Shown here: piece by piece, positions 49,178 to 58,155 of the stretch
Layout: each line of letters opens with the position of its first letter
Position numbering within the stretch: the first letter of the stretch is position 1
NCBI RefSeq assembly: GCF_000258175.1
Contig: NZ_JH636049.1
Coordinates: 3,511,482 to 3,575,481, forward strand
Direction of reading: 5' to 3'
Length of the DNA stretch: 64,000 nt
Origin: Saccharomonospora xinjiangensis XJ-54
GTDB lineage: Bacteria; Actinomycetota; Actinomycetes; Mycobacteriales; Pseudonocardiaceae
Made by a program: the position numbers and the translations under genes
Notes under the pieces: model-generated
Seen by the model: the letters and a program-made list of their open reading frames with translations, nothing else
Databases searched by the model: none
Told to the model about the DNA's origin: nothing

Positions 49178-50044
49178 TCACTCTCCCCGGGTGTAGTCGT
49201 AGAAGCCGCGACCGGACTTCCTGCCGTAGAGCCCGGCCTCGACCATGCGCTGCAACAGCGGCGGCGGGGCGTAGAGGGGCTCCTTGTACTCCTCGTACAT
49301 CGACTCGGCGACAGCCTTCGTGGTGTCGAGGCCGACGAGGTCCGCGAGCCGCAGCGGCCCCATCGGGTGGGCGCATCCCAGCACCATGCCGTTGTCGATG
49401 TCCTCCGGCGTCGCGTGCCCGGCCTCCACCATGCGGATGGCCGAAAGCAGGTAGGGGATGAGCAGGGCGTTGACCACGAAACCGGCGCGATCCGGCGCCT
49501 TGACCACGGTCTTGCCCAGCACGTCGGAGGCGAACGCGGCAGCGCGTGCCGCGGTGTCGTCGTCGGTGAGCAGGCTCGGGATCAGCTCGACGAGCTTCTG
49601 CACCGGGACGGGGTTGAAGAAGTGCAACCCCACGACCCGCTCAGGCCGCCCTGTCGCCATGGCCAGCCGCGTGATGGGCAGCGACGACGTGTTGGACGCC
49701 AGGACGGCGTCGGGTGCCACGATTTTGTCGAGCCTGCCGAACACGTCGAGCTTCACGGCCTCGTTCTCGGCGACGGCCTCGATCACCAGCTGCCGATCCG
49801 CGCAGGCGTCCAGCTCCGTCGAGAAGGTGAGCCGCGCGAGCGCGGCGTCGCGTTCCTCGGCCGAGAGCTTGCCCTTGTCCACGCCCTTTCCGAGCGATTT
49901 CTCGATCCGGCTCCGGCCCGCCTCGGCGGCTGCCGCATTCGCCTCGACGACGACAACGTCGAGACCGGCTCTCGCGGTCACCTCCGCGATGCCCGATCCC
50001 ATCAGGCCCGCACCGATCACGCCGACTCGCGTGATGTCACCCAT
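49178..50044 (-). CDS. 3-hydroxyacyl-CoA dehydrogenase (FadB2/HbdA-like)
   Basis: A 288-residue NAD-dependent dehydrogenase. The Rossmann motif GVIGAGLMGSGIAEV is at 9-24, SNTSSLPITRLA and GLHFFNPVPVQKLVELIP carry the catalytic region with the active His, and the C-terminal domain has DRAGFVVNALLIPYLL. It converts 3-hydroxybutyryl-CoA type substrates to the 3-keto form. Together with the next gene it completes two steps of beta-oxidation in one operon. Confidence 0.93.
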   Translation of the reverse strand: MGDITRVGVIGAGLMGSGIAEVTARAGLDVVVVEANAAAAEAGRSRIEKSLGKGVDKGKLSAEERDAALARLTFSTELDACADRQLVIEAVAENEAVKLDVFGRLDKIVAPDAVLASNTSSLPITRLAMATGRPERVVGLHFFNPVPVQKLVELIPSLLTDDDTAARAAAFASDVLGKTVVKAPDRAGFVVNALLIPYLLSAIRMVEAGHATPEDIDNGMVLGCAHPMGPLRLADLVGLDTTKAVAESMYEEYKEPLYAPPPLLQRMVEAGLYGRKSGRGFYDYTRGE

Positions 50045-50203
50045 GACGATCCTTCCTGGCTGGTCTCGCGTTACCGGGGAGTTTAGTAGGGCGTCCTACT
50101 GTTTCCCATGTGCGTCGATGCGATCCTCCTCTCAAGAGGAACGCGGGAGACCAGGCGGTGAGGAAACCGCCCTGCGGGGTGAACGACGTGGGCCGGGAAA
50201 GAC

Positions 50204-50242
50204 GGAAGCCCGGATCGCGAACGTGACGCGATCCGGGCTTCC
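50204..50242 (-). terminator. 16-bp-arm hairpin after tRNA-His
   Basis: Perfect arms GGAAGCCCGGATCGCG (50204-50219) and complement (50227-50242) around a 7-base loop, just beyond the 3' end of tRNA-His on its strand. Confidence 0.8.
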
Positions 50243-50250
50243 GGGACGAG

Positions 50251-50324
50251 GGTGAGTGACGGGACTTGAACCCGCGGCCCCCTGGACCACAACCAGGTGC
50301 TCTACCAGCTGAGCTACACCCACC
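50251..50324 (-). tRNA. tRNA-His(GUG)
   Basis: Cloverleaf on the minus strand: acceptor GTGGGTG/CACTCAC with the extra 5' G opposite C73 that marks histidine tRNAs, anticodon loop TTGTGGT (anticodon GTG) in stem CCTGG/CCAGG, and T loop TTCAAGT. Confidence 0.95.
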
Positions 50325-50390
50325 GCGAGAGGTGCCTGAGCACCTCGGCCCGATCATCATAGCGTGCCCGCACGAGCGCGCCGCACGGGG

Positions 50391-50999
50391 TCACCCCTCG
50401 TGGTGACGGAGCACCTCCTCGGCAGCGGCCCTCGCCTCCTCGCTGGTGGGCCCCGGCTGCGGCACGAAGGCCGTCCGCCGGTAGTACTTCAGCTCACCGA
50501 TCGATTCCTTGATATCGGCGAGCGCCCTGTGTGCGAGCCCTTTCTCGGGCTTGGCGTAGTAGATGCGCGGGTACCAGCGGCGCACCAGCTCCTTCACCGA
50601 CGAGACGTCAACCATGCGGTAGTGCAGGTGTGCGTCCAGCGCGGGCATGTCCCTCGCGAGGAAGCCGCGGTCCGTGGCGATGGAGTTGCCTGCCAACGGC
50701 GCGGTCCGCGGGTCGGGAACGTGTTCGCGGATGTAGTCGAGCGCCAGTCGCTCGGCCTCGTCGAGCGTCATGGCGGAGCGCCGGACCTCCTCGGTGAGGC
50801 CCGAGCGGGCATGCATCTCGCGAACGACGTCGGGCATGTTCGCCAGAGCCTCGTCATCGGCGTGGATGACGAGGTCGATGCCCTCACCGAGCACGTTCAG
50901 TTCAGCGTCCGTGACGAGCACGGCGATCTCGATGAGGGCGTCCTTCGCGAGGTCGAGGCCCGTCATCTCACAATCGATCCAGACAAGACGGTCGTTCAC
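50391..50999 (-). CDS. orn: Oligoribonuclease
   Basis: A 202-residue 3'-5' exoribonuclease. DEDD residues are in [12 protein letters not shown] (Asp, Glu), [14 protein letters not shown] (Asp) and [12 protein letters not shown] (Asp), with the catalytic His in [14 protein letters not shown]. It degrades short RNAs and pGpG to mononucleotides, and so helps finish cyclic di-GMP turnover. GTG at 50999 has AGGG 8 bases upstream; the TTG at 51005 is not used. It stands beside tRNA-His as in other actinobacteria. Confidence 0.95.
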   Translation of the reverse strand: MNDRLVWIDCEMTGLDLAKDALIEIAVLVTDAELNVLGEGIDLVIHADDEALANMPDVVREMHARSGLTEEVRRSAMTLDEAERLALDYIREHVPDPRTAPLAGNSIATDRGFLARDMPALDAHLHYRMVDVSSVKELVRRWYPRIYYAKPEKGLAHRALADIKESIGELKYYRRTAFVPQPGPTSEEARAAAEEVLRHHEG

Positions 51000-51056
51000 C
51001 GGCAAACCCTAACGCGAGCAGTAGTGGTGTCCCTTGTCACGCCCCGTTCCATGCTG

Positions 51057-51875
51057 TCACACCGTGCTGGACGGCTTTTCCCCGCGCGCCGTGGCGGCGT
51101 CGGCGAACGCCGCGAAGGCGGAAGGCGGAACGATTCCCGCGCTCGAACCCGGCTCGACGCCGCAACGTGCGAGCAGCCGGTGGGCGTCAGGGGCGCCGAT
51201 GTGGCGTACCAGCGACCTTGCCGACCGGCTTGGGTTTCTTCCCGCGGCCTTGAGCAGCTCCACCAACAGCCGCTCGGCCTCTGGGGACAGTTCGCGTCGC
51301 CGGATCGAAACGACGGCGGAGTCCACTCTGGGCTGTGGGCGGAACGAGGCGGGGCGAACCCTGCGGACGAGCCCGATGTCGTACCTGGCCGCCCACCACG
51401 CCAGTTCGCCAGCCGAAGAGGTCGCCGAAACCAGCCGCCGGGCGAATCCCCATTCCACGGTCAGCGCCCCTCGCACGACCGTGGGCCTGCGTGCGCCGAG
51501 AAGTCTGCGAAACAACGCCGTCGAGGCGGAGTACGGCGGATTCGCCATGACGAGGAAGTCTTTGCGAGGCAACGTGACGGTGCGCAGATCACCGCGTACG
51601 ACCCGCACGCGGGCGTTGTCCCGGAACCTGCGGATGAGCATCGCGGCGAACTCGGCGTCACGCTCCACAGCGAGCACGCGCGCGCCTCGTTTCGCCGCGG
51701 CGGACGTCAGCACCCCGGGGCCCGCGCCGAAGTCGATCACTAGATCGTCCGGTCCCGGTCGGCAGACGCGGACAAGGGTGTTCACCACGTCTTCGGCGAC
51801 GAGAAAGTGCACACCTGAGGGATTGGGCCGGGTGCCGCGTTCGCTGCGGCGAGGAAAACGCCTTTCGGCTGACAT
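51057..51875 (-). CDS. erm: 23S rRNA (adenine-N6) methyltransferase, Erm family
   Basis: A 272-residue rRNA methyltransferase. SAM binding is in LVIDFGAGPGVLTSAAAKRG (46-64), the acidic end is LAVERD, and the catalytic motif IV is MANPPYSAS with N112-P-P-Y115. Erm enzymes methylate A2058 of 23S rRNA and give macrolide-lincosamide-streptogramin B resistance. ATG at 51875 sits inside a structured leader; a candidate leader peptide with an R-L-R motif lies 173-214 bases upstream, so inducible expression is likely. The long frame back to 52115 is open but is not the methyltransferase N-terminus. Confidence 0.9.
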   Translation of the reverse strand: MSAERRFPRRSERGTRPNPSGVHFLVAEDVVNTLVRVCRPGPDDLVIDFGAGPGVLTSAAAKRGARVLAVERDAEFAAMLIRRFRDNARVRVVRGDLRTVTLPRKDFLVMANPPYSASTALFRRLLGARRPTVVRGALTVEWGFARRLVSATSSAGELAWWAARYDIGLVRRVRPASFRPQPRVDSAVVSIRRRELSPEAERLLVELLKAAGRNPSRSARSLVRHIGAPDAHRLLARCGVEPGSSAGIVPPSAFAAFADAATARGEKPSSTV

Positions 51876-52047
51876 GTCTGCTCCGTCATGAAGGAGGGGA
51901 GGCGCGAGAGCGCGCGGGAGAACTTCATGGCGCAGCGACTGCCCGCCCGGATGAGGGCAGCAGAAAGGAAACGCTGGAGTCAGCGTGGTGCGCGGCAGTG
52001 GAATGCCGCGTGAAGGAGGGCCTGGGGAAAGGCCACAGCCGCTGCTG

Positions 52048-52089
52048 TCAGAACAGCCGCAGCCGGATGTAAACGGCGTAACAACCCAT
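52048..52089 (-). CDS. Erm leader peptide with RLR macrolide-stalling motif
   Basis: A 13-codon frame, MGCYAVYIRLRLF then TGA, ends 172 bases before the erm start. The R-L-R motif is the known macrolide-dependent ribosome arrest signal of Erm leader peptides such as ErmD-type. The start has no good ribosome-binding site; a -10-like TGATAC lies about 10 bases upstream, so the message may be leaderless. Between this frame and erm the sequence can form several GC-rich stems that could hide the erm start. Confidence 0.65.
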   Translation of the reverse strand: MGCYAVYIRLRLF

Positions 52090-52296
52090 GCGGTCACGGT
52101 ATCAGCGAGGTCCACCGGTTTTTGTCGTCACTCGCCTGGAGCAACTTCGTATGTGGATGGTTCCGTTCGCTTCCCTGTCTGCTTTCCAGTAGCGCTGGAT
52201 GGCCGTAGCCTCGGTCGCATCGCCAGACGTGGAGACTGCTTGAGTCCACTGTGTTCGGTCGATTTCCTCGTGACGAAACGGAAAGTGAGCGAAGCA

Positions 52297-53250
52297 ATGA
52301 CTGCATTGGTGGAGAGCGACCTGGTTGCCGTCGAGATCGAGGTGCGTGGCGATGTCGATGTGGCGGACTACACCGCGCATCTCGCGAGAACACCGCAACG
52401 CTGTGGCATCGCAGGCATCGCAGGGATCGACAGCATCACGGATGCCGACGGCAGTGCCCGCGATACGGATGGTGGAACGGCGAGTTCCGTCGCGCTCGCG
52501 TTCCCTGTTGAACGCAGCTGGAGCTACGCGGCCGCGCTGGTCAGTCAGAGTGCACCAGGTGTGGTGCGCATCGAGGCCGACGCCGTCGCGGAGGACGTTC
52601 ACGCGACGGTCGCTCAGGCCTGCCGGATCTTGTCGCTCGATGTGGACGGCACCGGCTTTCCCTCGGTACTGGCCCGCGATCCGGTACTCGCGCGCAGGGT
52701 GAGGGCAGGTCCGGGGTTGCGGCCGGTGTTGTTCGGCTCGGCGTACGAGGCCGCGTGCTGGGCTGTGGTGTGCCATCGGCTCCGGGTGTCGCAGGCCGAT
52801 GCCCTCGTGCGCCACATCGCCGAACGCCGAGGGCGACGCCTGCGAATCGGAGGCCGCGAGGTCGTGTGTTTTCCCGCGCCAGGCGACCTCGGTGATCTCG
52901 ATTCCTCGTACCGACTCTCAGCCGTGAAGCGCAAGCGGCTGGCTGCGGTAGCCGAAGCAGGCGTTGAGGGTGTCCTCGATGCGGCGAGGCTGCGGCGACT
53001 ACCGATCGGCACGGCACTGGAGGAGGTGCGGAGACTGCCCGGCATCGGACCGTTCTCCGCCGAGCTCGTGGTGGGACGCGGGGCAGGACACCCCGATCTC
53101 TTTCCCCGGGCGGAAAGTCACCTCACCACGGCGTTGCGGCGGCATTACGACACCGACGAACCGGGACTCGCCGCAGTGGCCGACCGGTGGCGGCCCTACC
53201 GAGGCTGGGGAGCGTTCTTCTTCCGGGAGGTGACAATCGACGAACAGTAG
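52297..53250 (+). CDS. AlkA-like DNA-3-methyladenine glycosylase (HhH-GPD)
   Basis: A 317-residue HhH-GPD glycosylase. The helix-hairpin-helix is RLPGIGPFSAELVVGRGAGHPDLFP with the catalytic Asp in GHPDLFP, preceded by a helical core with AYEAACWAVVCHRLRVSQAD. The first 110 residues form an AlkA-type N-terminal domain. It removes alkylated bases. ATG at 52297 is taken; an in-frame GTG at 52285 is an alternative. It is divergent to the erm leader, with only about 200 bases between. Confidence 0.85.
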   Translation: MTALVESDLVAVEIEVRGDVDVADYTAHLARTPQRCGIAGIAGIDSITDADGSARDTDGGTASSVALAFPVERSWSYAAALVSQSAPGVVRIEADAVAEDVHATVAQACRILSLDVDGTGFPSVLARDPVLARRVRAGPGLRPVLFGSAYEAACWAVVCHRLRVSQADALVRHIAERRGRRLRIGGREVVCFPAPGDLGDLDSSYRLSAVKRKRLAAVAEAGVEGVLDAARLRRLPIGTALEEVRRLPGIGPFSAELVVGRGAGHPDLFPRAESHLTTALRRHYDTDEPGLAAVADRWRPYRGWGAFFFREVTIDEQ

Positions 53251-53263
53251 CGTGTCGTGCCGC

Positions 53264-53282
53264 TGCCGTCACCGAGGTGGGG
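53264..53282. repeat. 19-bp direct repeat, left copy
   Basis: TGCCGTCACCGAGGTGGGG occurs here and at 54101-54119, bracketing the M50 protease gene. Confidence 0.75.
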
Positions 53283-53289
53283 GTGACGG
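53266..53289. terminator. Hairpin after AlkA-like gene
   Basis: Arms CCGTCACC and GGTGACGG with an 8-base loop, 15 bases past the glycosylase stop. Confidence 0.55.
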
Positions 53290-53321
53290 TGCGCTGAACA
53301 GCCTGTGATGAGCTGACATTC

Positions 53322-54089
53322 GTGAACGGGGTGGACGAAAATGGGGTGGATGGCGACGGCATCGTGCTGAGGGCGCTGGACTTCGGAACTGACGCCGCGA
53401 GCATGATCGCTGTCATCACCGGTGTGCTGGCGCTGGCAGTGGTCGTCGTGAGCAGGCCGTGGCGGTTCGCGCGCAATGTGGTGACCATCGTGCACGAAGC
53501 GGGACACGCACTCTTCGCACTACTCGCGGGGCGTCGTTTGCAGGGCATCAGGCTGCATTCCGACACCTCCGGTGTGACGGTGTCGAAGGGCAGGCCCACA
53601 GGCCCCGGCATGGTGCTGACGGCGCTGGCGGGCTACCCGGCCCCGGCTCTGCTCGGGGTCGTGTTCGCGTGGCTGGTCTCGGCCGAACGGCTCAGCGTCG
53701 TGCTGGGGATCGCGGCTGTGCTGCTGCTCGGTGTGCTCGTGATGGTCCGCAACGCCTACGGGATCTTCTCGGTGGTTCTGTCCGCCATGGTTCTCGGAGG
53801 CATCGCATTGTTCGCCGGTCCAGCCGTGCAGGCGGCCTTCGTCTACCTGATCACCTGGTTCCTGCTGTTCGGCGCGATCCGGCCGTTGTTCGAGCTCCAG
53901 ATGAAACGACGCAGGGGCGCGGCGCGCGATTCGGACATCGACCAGTTGGCGCGCCTGACGGCGTTGCCCGCGATGCTCTGGCTGTTCGTGGTGGGAGTGC
54001 TTTCGGTGACCTGTGTGGTCGCAGGCGGCATGTTGCTGATCGAACCGGCGCTGGCGCCGGCGGACGTGTTCTCCTCGGCGACGGAGTGA
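53322..54089 (+). CDS. M50 family membrane metalloprotease
   Basis: A 255-residue membrane protein with about six helices. The zinc motif HExxH is VTIVHEAGHALFALLAG with H58, E59 and H62 in a membrane helix; a later Asp-containing membrane segment (FELQMKRRRGAARDSDIDQ) is cytosolic. M50 proteases cut transmembrane substrates such as anti-sigma factors. GTG at 53322 begins the gene; the direct repeats on both sides suggest that the unit was once inserted or duplicated. Confidence 0.8.
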   Translation: MNGVDENGVDGDGIVLRALDFGTDAASMIAVITGVLALAVVVVSRPWRFARNVVTIVHEAGHALFALLAGRRLQGIRLHSDTSGVTVSKGRPTGPGMVLTALAGYPAPALLGVVFAWLVSAERLSVVLGIAAVLLLGVLVMVRNAYGIFSVVLSAMVLGGIALFAGPAVQAAFVYLITWFLLFGAIRPLFELQMKRRRGAARDSDIDQLARLTALPAMLWLFVVGVLSVTCVVAGGMLLIEPALAPADVFSSATE

Positions 54090-54100
54090 CCGGGCGCCGG

Positions 54101-54119
54101 TGCCGTCACCGAGGTGGGG
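54101..54119. repeat. 19-bp direct repeat, right copy
   Basis: TGCCGTCACCGAGGTGGGG, same as 53264-53282. Here it lies between the M50 stop and proA. Confidence 0.75.
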
Positions 54120-54190
54120 CACACTAGAACGAGGAGAAGTCGATGCGAGTACCCGGTGTGGCCGGGTGCGGTCGTCGGAAGGATGGCACG

Positions 54191-55432
54191 GTGACGGACG
54201 AGGTGGCGAAGGCGGTCGAGGAGTGTGCTCGGGCGGCGAAGGACGCGGCTCCGTCACTGGCCCGCGCCACGAACGAGACCGTCGATGCCGCGCTGAACGG
54301 TATGGCCCAGCGGCTGCTGGCACACCGTGAGGCGATTCTGAAGGCCAACCGGCAGGACGTCTCCACTGCGCAGTCCACAGGGATGAGCACGGGCCTGCTC
54401 GACCGGCTGACCATCACCGAGAGCAGGCTGACGGACATGGCCGATCAGCTTCGTCTCCTTGCCTCGGCCCCGCATCAGGATCGCAGCGTCGTCGTATCCA
54501 CACTTCCCGGCGACCTTCAGCTCGTGGAGCGCCGCCGTCCTGTCGGTGTGATCGGGGCCAACTACGAGGCCAGGCCCAACGTGACGGTGGACGTCGCGTC
54601 GCAGCTGGTGAAGTCCCGAAACGCGGGGGTGCTGCGTACCGGATCGGCTGCTTTGGGTTCGGCCACGTGCCTGCTCGAGGGAGTCATCCGCCCCGCTCTG
54701 GCCGAGGCAGGTATCGACGAGCGTGTCGTGCAGCTCGTGCCACGGGCCGAGCGGGAGGCGGCGACCGAGCTGGTGCGACTGCCCGACCTCGTGCCGCTGG
54801 TGATCCTGCGGGGTAGCGGGGACAGCACACGTTCCCTCGCGCTGACAGCCGCGCAGCACGGTGTGCGGACGCTCGCTCACGCCGACGGCGGTGGCGTGCT
54901 GTACGTCGATGAGAATGCCGATGAGGACACCGTCCGCTCACTCATCACGAACAGCCTCGACCGACTCGGCGTGTGCAATCGGCTGAACCTGCTGCTCATT
55001 CACGATGCCGTGCACGACCAGATCTGGCCGATCGTGTCCGAGGCGCTTGCCGCGCGTGGTGTCACACCGTCGCTGCCTCCGCACGAGCATCCCATCGGCT
55101 ACGAATGGGCACTCGACTCCGAACGCGAGGCCACGGTCACCGTGGCGCGAGTCGGGGGAGTCGCCGAAGCGGTCCGGATCGCCAACGAGCAGACGTCTGG
55201 TCTGGCAGCGGGGATCGCCACCGAGGACGCCGCGACGGCCGAGGCGTTCTTCGACGGCTACCAGGGAACCGGTGTGTTCTGGAACGCGCCGACGCGTCTG
55301 CTGGACGGGTTCAAGCTGCTCGGCGTGCCGGAGACCGGCATCAATCTCGACAAGGTGCCCGGCCCGCGCGGCCCGGTCACCTACACCGACCTGTACGTCC
55401 GGCAGTACGCAGTCCTCCCCGCAGGGCGGTGA
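54191..55432 (+). CDS. proA: Glutamate-5-semialdehyde dehydrogenase (ProA-like)
   Basis: A 413-residue NADPH-dependent dehydrogenase of proline biosynthesis. The N-terminal helical part (CARAAKDAAPSLARATNETV) and cofactor domain (GVIGANYEARPNVTVDVASQLVKSRN, with IGANYEARPNV as the ProA signature) are clear, and the catalytic Cys is in LGVCNRLNLLL. GTG at 54191 has AAGGA 8 bases upstream. No glutamate 5-kinase gene (proB) is adjacent, unlike the usual proBA cluster, so this could be a second copy. The chain is diverged around the Cys. Confidence 0.88.
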   Translation: MTDEVAKAVEECARAAKDAAPSLARATNETVDAALNGMAQRLLAHREAILKANRQDVSTAQSTGMSTGLLDRLTITESRLTDMADQLRLLASAPHQDRSVVVSTLPGDLQLVERRRPVGVIGANYEARPNVTVDVASQLVKSRNAGVLRTGSAALGSATCLLEGVIRPALAEAGIDERVVQLVPRAEREAATELVRLPDLVPLVILRGSGDSTRSLALTAAQHGVRTLAHADGGGVLYVDENADEDTVRSLITNSLDRLGVCNRLNLLLIHDAVHDQIWPIVSEALAARGVTPSLPPHEHPIGYEWALDSEREATVTVARVGGVAEAVRIANEQTSGLAAGIATEDAATAEAFFDGYQGTGVFWNAPTRLLDGFKLLGVPETGINLDKVPGPRGPVTYTDLYVRQYAVLPAGR

Positions 55433-55668
55433 GCAGGCGGTTCGCAGGTTGAGCGGCTGTGCGGGAATGCCAGGTGCGCCACAGGCGTCGTCACTGTGGT
55501 GAGTGCGGGGCCCGTCGATGTCGTGACGCGGTGGTGACGAGCAGAACGCGCATCACCGAGGTGATCGATCACCCGTTCGAAGGGTACCGTAGGTTGCCGC
55601 CCCTGCCTGGGTGGTGCCACGGCCGTGGCGTCACCGAGAAGATCTACCCCAGGAGCAGGAGCTTTTTC

Positions 55669-57435
55669 ATGGTCGCCAGCACGGCGCATTCGCACAACGT
55701 CACCGAGGTCGCCACCGACCCTTCCATCGACACCGACACCGACACCGGCACTGCGGCCGACAGCGGCCCTGCCACCGAGTTCGGCACACTGGGGCTCCGC
55801 CCCGAGTTGTTGAGGGCGCTGTCGGATCTCGGTTACGAGGAACCGACCCCCATCCAGATGGCCGCGATCCCGGCGCTGCTCGACGGCGCTGATGTGGTCG
55901 GGCAGGCAGCCACGGGCACCGGAAAGACCGCCGCCTTCTCACTGCCAGTGCTCCATCGGCTCGCCGACCTCGATCGGAACGGGAAGCCGAGCGCTCTCGT
56001 GCTGGTGCCGACGAGGGAACTCGCCGCGCAGGTGTGTGAGGCGATGTACCGCTACGGCAGGCACCTCGGCATCCGGGTCGTCCCCGTGTACGGCGGCCAG
56101 CCGATGGGAAGGCAGCTGCGCAGCCTGGAAACCGGCGTGGATGTCGTCGTGGCCACGCCCGGCAGGGCGCTGGACCACCTCTCGCGCGGATCGCTGGACC
56201 TGTCGAAGTTGCGCATGGTCGTGCTCGACGAGGCTGACGAGATGCTCGACATGGGCTTCGCCGAGGACATCGACGCGATCCTCGACCAGACTCCCACCGA
56301 CCGGCAGACCATGCTCTTCTCCGCCACCATGCCTCCGCGCATCAGCGGCATGGTGCGCCGCTACCTCCGCGAGCCGCGTCGCATCGAACTGACGAGGGCA
56401 GAGTCGATGAGCGGGGACGCCGCAGCGGTCACGCAGGTCGCCTACGTGGTCCCCCGAGGGCACAAGCCCGCGGCACTCGGCAGGGTTCTCGACATCGAGG
56501 CCCCGGAAGCGACGGTCGTCTTCTGCCGCACGAGGGAAGAGGTCGATCGCCTCACCGAGATCATGAACGGCCGCGGCTACCGCGCGGAGGCCTTGCATGG
56601 TGGTATGGACCAAAGCCAGCGCAACCGCGTGGTCGGGCGCCTGCGCGCCGGGACAGCCGACCTTGTCGTGGCCACCGATGTCGCCGCGCGAGGACTCGAC
56701 ATCGATCAGCTCACCCACGTGGTCAACTACGACGTGCCGAGTGCGCCCGAGATCTACGTGCACCGCATCGGACGGGTTGGGCGCGCCGGTCGCGAGGGCA
56801 GCGCCATCACACTCGCCGAACCGAGAGAACACCGCATGATCAAGACGATCGAGCGGGTCACCGGTCAGACCATCTCGGTGCGCAAGCTGCCGACCGTCGC
56901 CGATCTGCGAGCCCGTCGCCTCGAACTCACCCGTGTGGCGCTGCGTGAGGCACTGGTGGAAGCCGGCGATCTCGACCGCTACCGCGTCGTCGTCGAACCG
57001 CTGGCCGAGGAGTTCGACATCGTCGAGATCGCGCTCGCCGCGGTGAAACTCGCCCATGGTGCCGATGGCACCGACGGCGATGCCGAGATTCCCGACGTGG
57101 AACTGCGACCTCGGGACGACGGTCGTTCGCGGCGTGGTCCCAAGGACCGCGGTCCGAGGGACACGCGGCGCGGAAAGCGGCCCAGCGGTGGGATGACCCG
57201 TCTGTTCGTGAGCCTCGGTCGCAGGGCGGGTGTGCGCCCGCAGGATTTGGTCGGCGCCATCGCAGGCGAATCGCAGCTGCGAGGCAAGGACGTCGGTGCC
57301 ATCGAGATCACCGACAAGTTCTCGCTGGTGGACGTGCCGGAGTCCGCTGCCGACGATGTCATCACGGCACTGCGCGACAGCAGCATCAAGGGGCGGAAGG
57401 TCGTCGTTCGCCGCGAGCGTTTCGCGAGCCGGTGA
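55669..57435 (+). CDS. DEAD-box RNA helicase (CsdA/DeaD-like)
   Basis: A 588-residue helicase. The motifs are Q (PTPIQM), I (ATGTGKT), Ia (PTRELA), Ib (TPGR), II (DEAD), III (SAT), IV (VVFCRT), V (TDVAARGLDID) and VI (HRIGRVGRAG). The C-terminal 120 residues contain Arg-rich sequence and a DbpA-like RNA-binding fold (GVRPQDLVGAIAG). It unwinds RNA in ribosome assembly and cold adaptation. ATG at 55669 follows CAGGAG by 7 bases. The 236-base leader between proA and the start, including a 14-bp palindrome at 55616-55629, may control translation. Confidence 0.93.
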   Translation: MVASTAHSHNVTEVATDPSIDTDTDTGTAADSGPATEFGTLGLRPELLRALSDLGYEEPTPIQMAAIPALLDGADVVGQAATGTGKTAAFSLPVLHRLADLDRNGKPSALVLVPTRELAAQVCEAMYRYGRHLGIRVVPVYGGQPMGRQLRSLETGVDVVVATPGRALDHLSRGSLDLSKLRMVVLDEADEMLDMGFAEDIDAILDQTPTDRQTMLFSATMPPRISGMVRRYLREPRRIELTRAESMSGDAAAVTQVAYVVPRGHKPAALGRVLDIEAPEATVVFCRTREEVDRLTEIMNGRGYRAEALHGGMDQSQRNRVVGRLRAGTADLVVATDVAARGLDIDQLTHVVNYDVPSAPEIYVHRIGRVGRAGREGSAITLAEPREHRMIKTIERVTGQTISVRKLPTVADLRARRLELTRVALREALVEAGDLDRYRVVVEPLAEEFDIVEIALAAVKLAHGADGTDGDAEIPDVELRPRDDGRSRRGPKDRGPRDTRRGKRPSGGMTRLFVSLGRRAGVRPQDLVGAIAGESQLRGKDVGAIEITDKFSLVDVPESAADDVITALRDSSIKGRKVVVRRERFASR

Positions 57436-57587
57436 CCCCGTGCGGGTGCGGCCCAGCGCATCGCATGCCATGTGACGTCGGCACAGTGGGCCGCACACCA
57501 CGTGATGACGGCGCACTTCCGTCCACTGTCGCCCGCCTGCGCTGAGCACGGCGCGGTTCAGCGCAGGCCGCTCGCATGGAATACAGC

Positions 57588-57788
57588 CGCTATCGCCCCG
57601 GGGCTGACGCAAGGCGCCTGTGGTGCTTGGGATTGGCGGAGCCGCCTTGTGGTGCTCGGGCTGGCGCAAGGGCGCTTGTGGTGTCGGGGCTGACGCAAGA
57701 TTCCTTGTGGCGCTTGGGATTGGCAGGGCTGCCTTGTGGCGCTTGGGATTAGCAAGGCTGCCTTGTGGTGCTTGGGGCTGACGGGCGC
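57588..57788. repeat. 29-bp minisatellite, about 6.5 copies
   Basis: Units start at 57617, 57646, 57675, 57704, 57733 and 57762; each begins C(T/C)TGTGG(T/C)G(C/T) and carries GGG(A/G/C)T(T/G)GGC-like core. A partial unit precedes. The units differ at several positions, and nothing unique separates them. Confidence 0.85.
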
Positions 57789-57804
57789 CAGCGGCCAGGT
57801 TGTC

Positions 57805-57834
57805 GGGTGCGGGTGCGGGTGCGGGCGCGGGTGC
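57805..57834. repeat. GGGTGC hexanucleotide tract
   Basis: Five tandem hexamers (GGGTGC four times and one GGGCGC). A simple-sequence tract beside the minisatellite. Confidence 0.7.
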
Positions 57835-58155
57835 GAGGGTCGCGGTCGCGGGTGGTCTCGACGAAGGCACCTGAGCTGAGCGGCTGAGCGGGGTCGAGCT
57901 GGATCGCCAGGTGGGCCGCCACCGCCTGACACACAGCGCCGTGCGGCGCGTCGTCGTGCGCGTGGGTGACCCGGCCGGAGGCAAACCGGCCCCTCGACGC
58001 TGTGGGCGAGAAGTTTCTTTGGGGCGCCTCCACGTTTCGACATCTCGACGCGGTCTTCGCTTCGGGGAAACGGCGCTCCTCGAAGCGCTGCCACGCCGGG
58101 CTGAGCGGTCACTGCGGTCCCGGCCATCGGTGGCCGTGGAGCCGGTCAGCCGGGT

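Larger units (their letters stand above)
57436..58155. other. Noncoding 720-bp region with minisatellite repeats
   Basis: No credible gene. It holds six and a half tandem 29-bp units (57588-57788) and a short GGGTGC tract (57805-57834). Frames across it on either strand change phase because the unit length is not a multiple of three. Confidence 0.7.

Noticed and set aside
57588-57788. CRISPR array
   Set aside because: The 29-bp units follow each other directly with no unique spacers, and no cas gene is near.
55939-57984. 681-codon minus-strand frame across the helicase and minisatellite
   Set aside because: It is antisense to the DEAD-box gene, whose helicase motifs are unmistakable; the repeated Pro/Gln/Ala part is the minisatellite read through.
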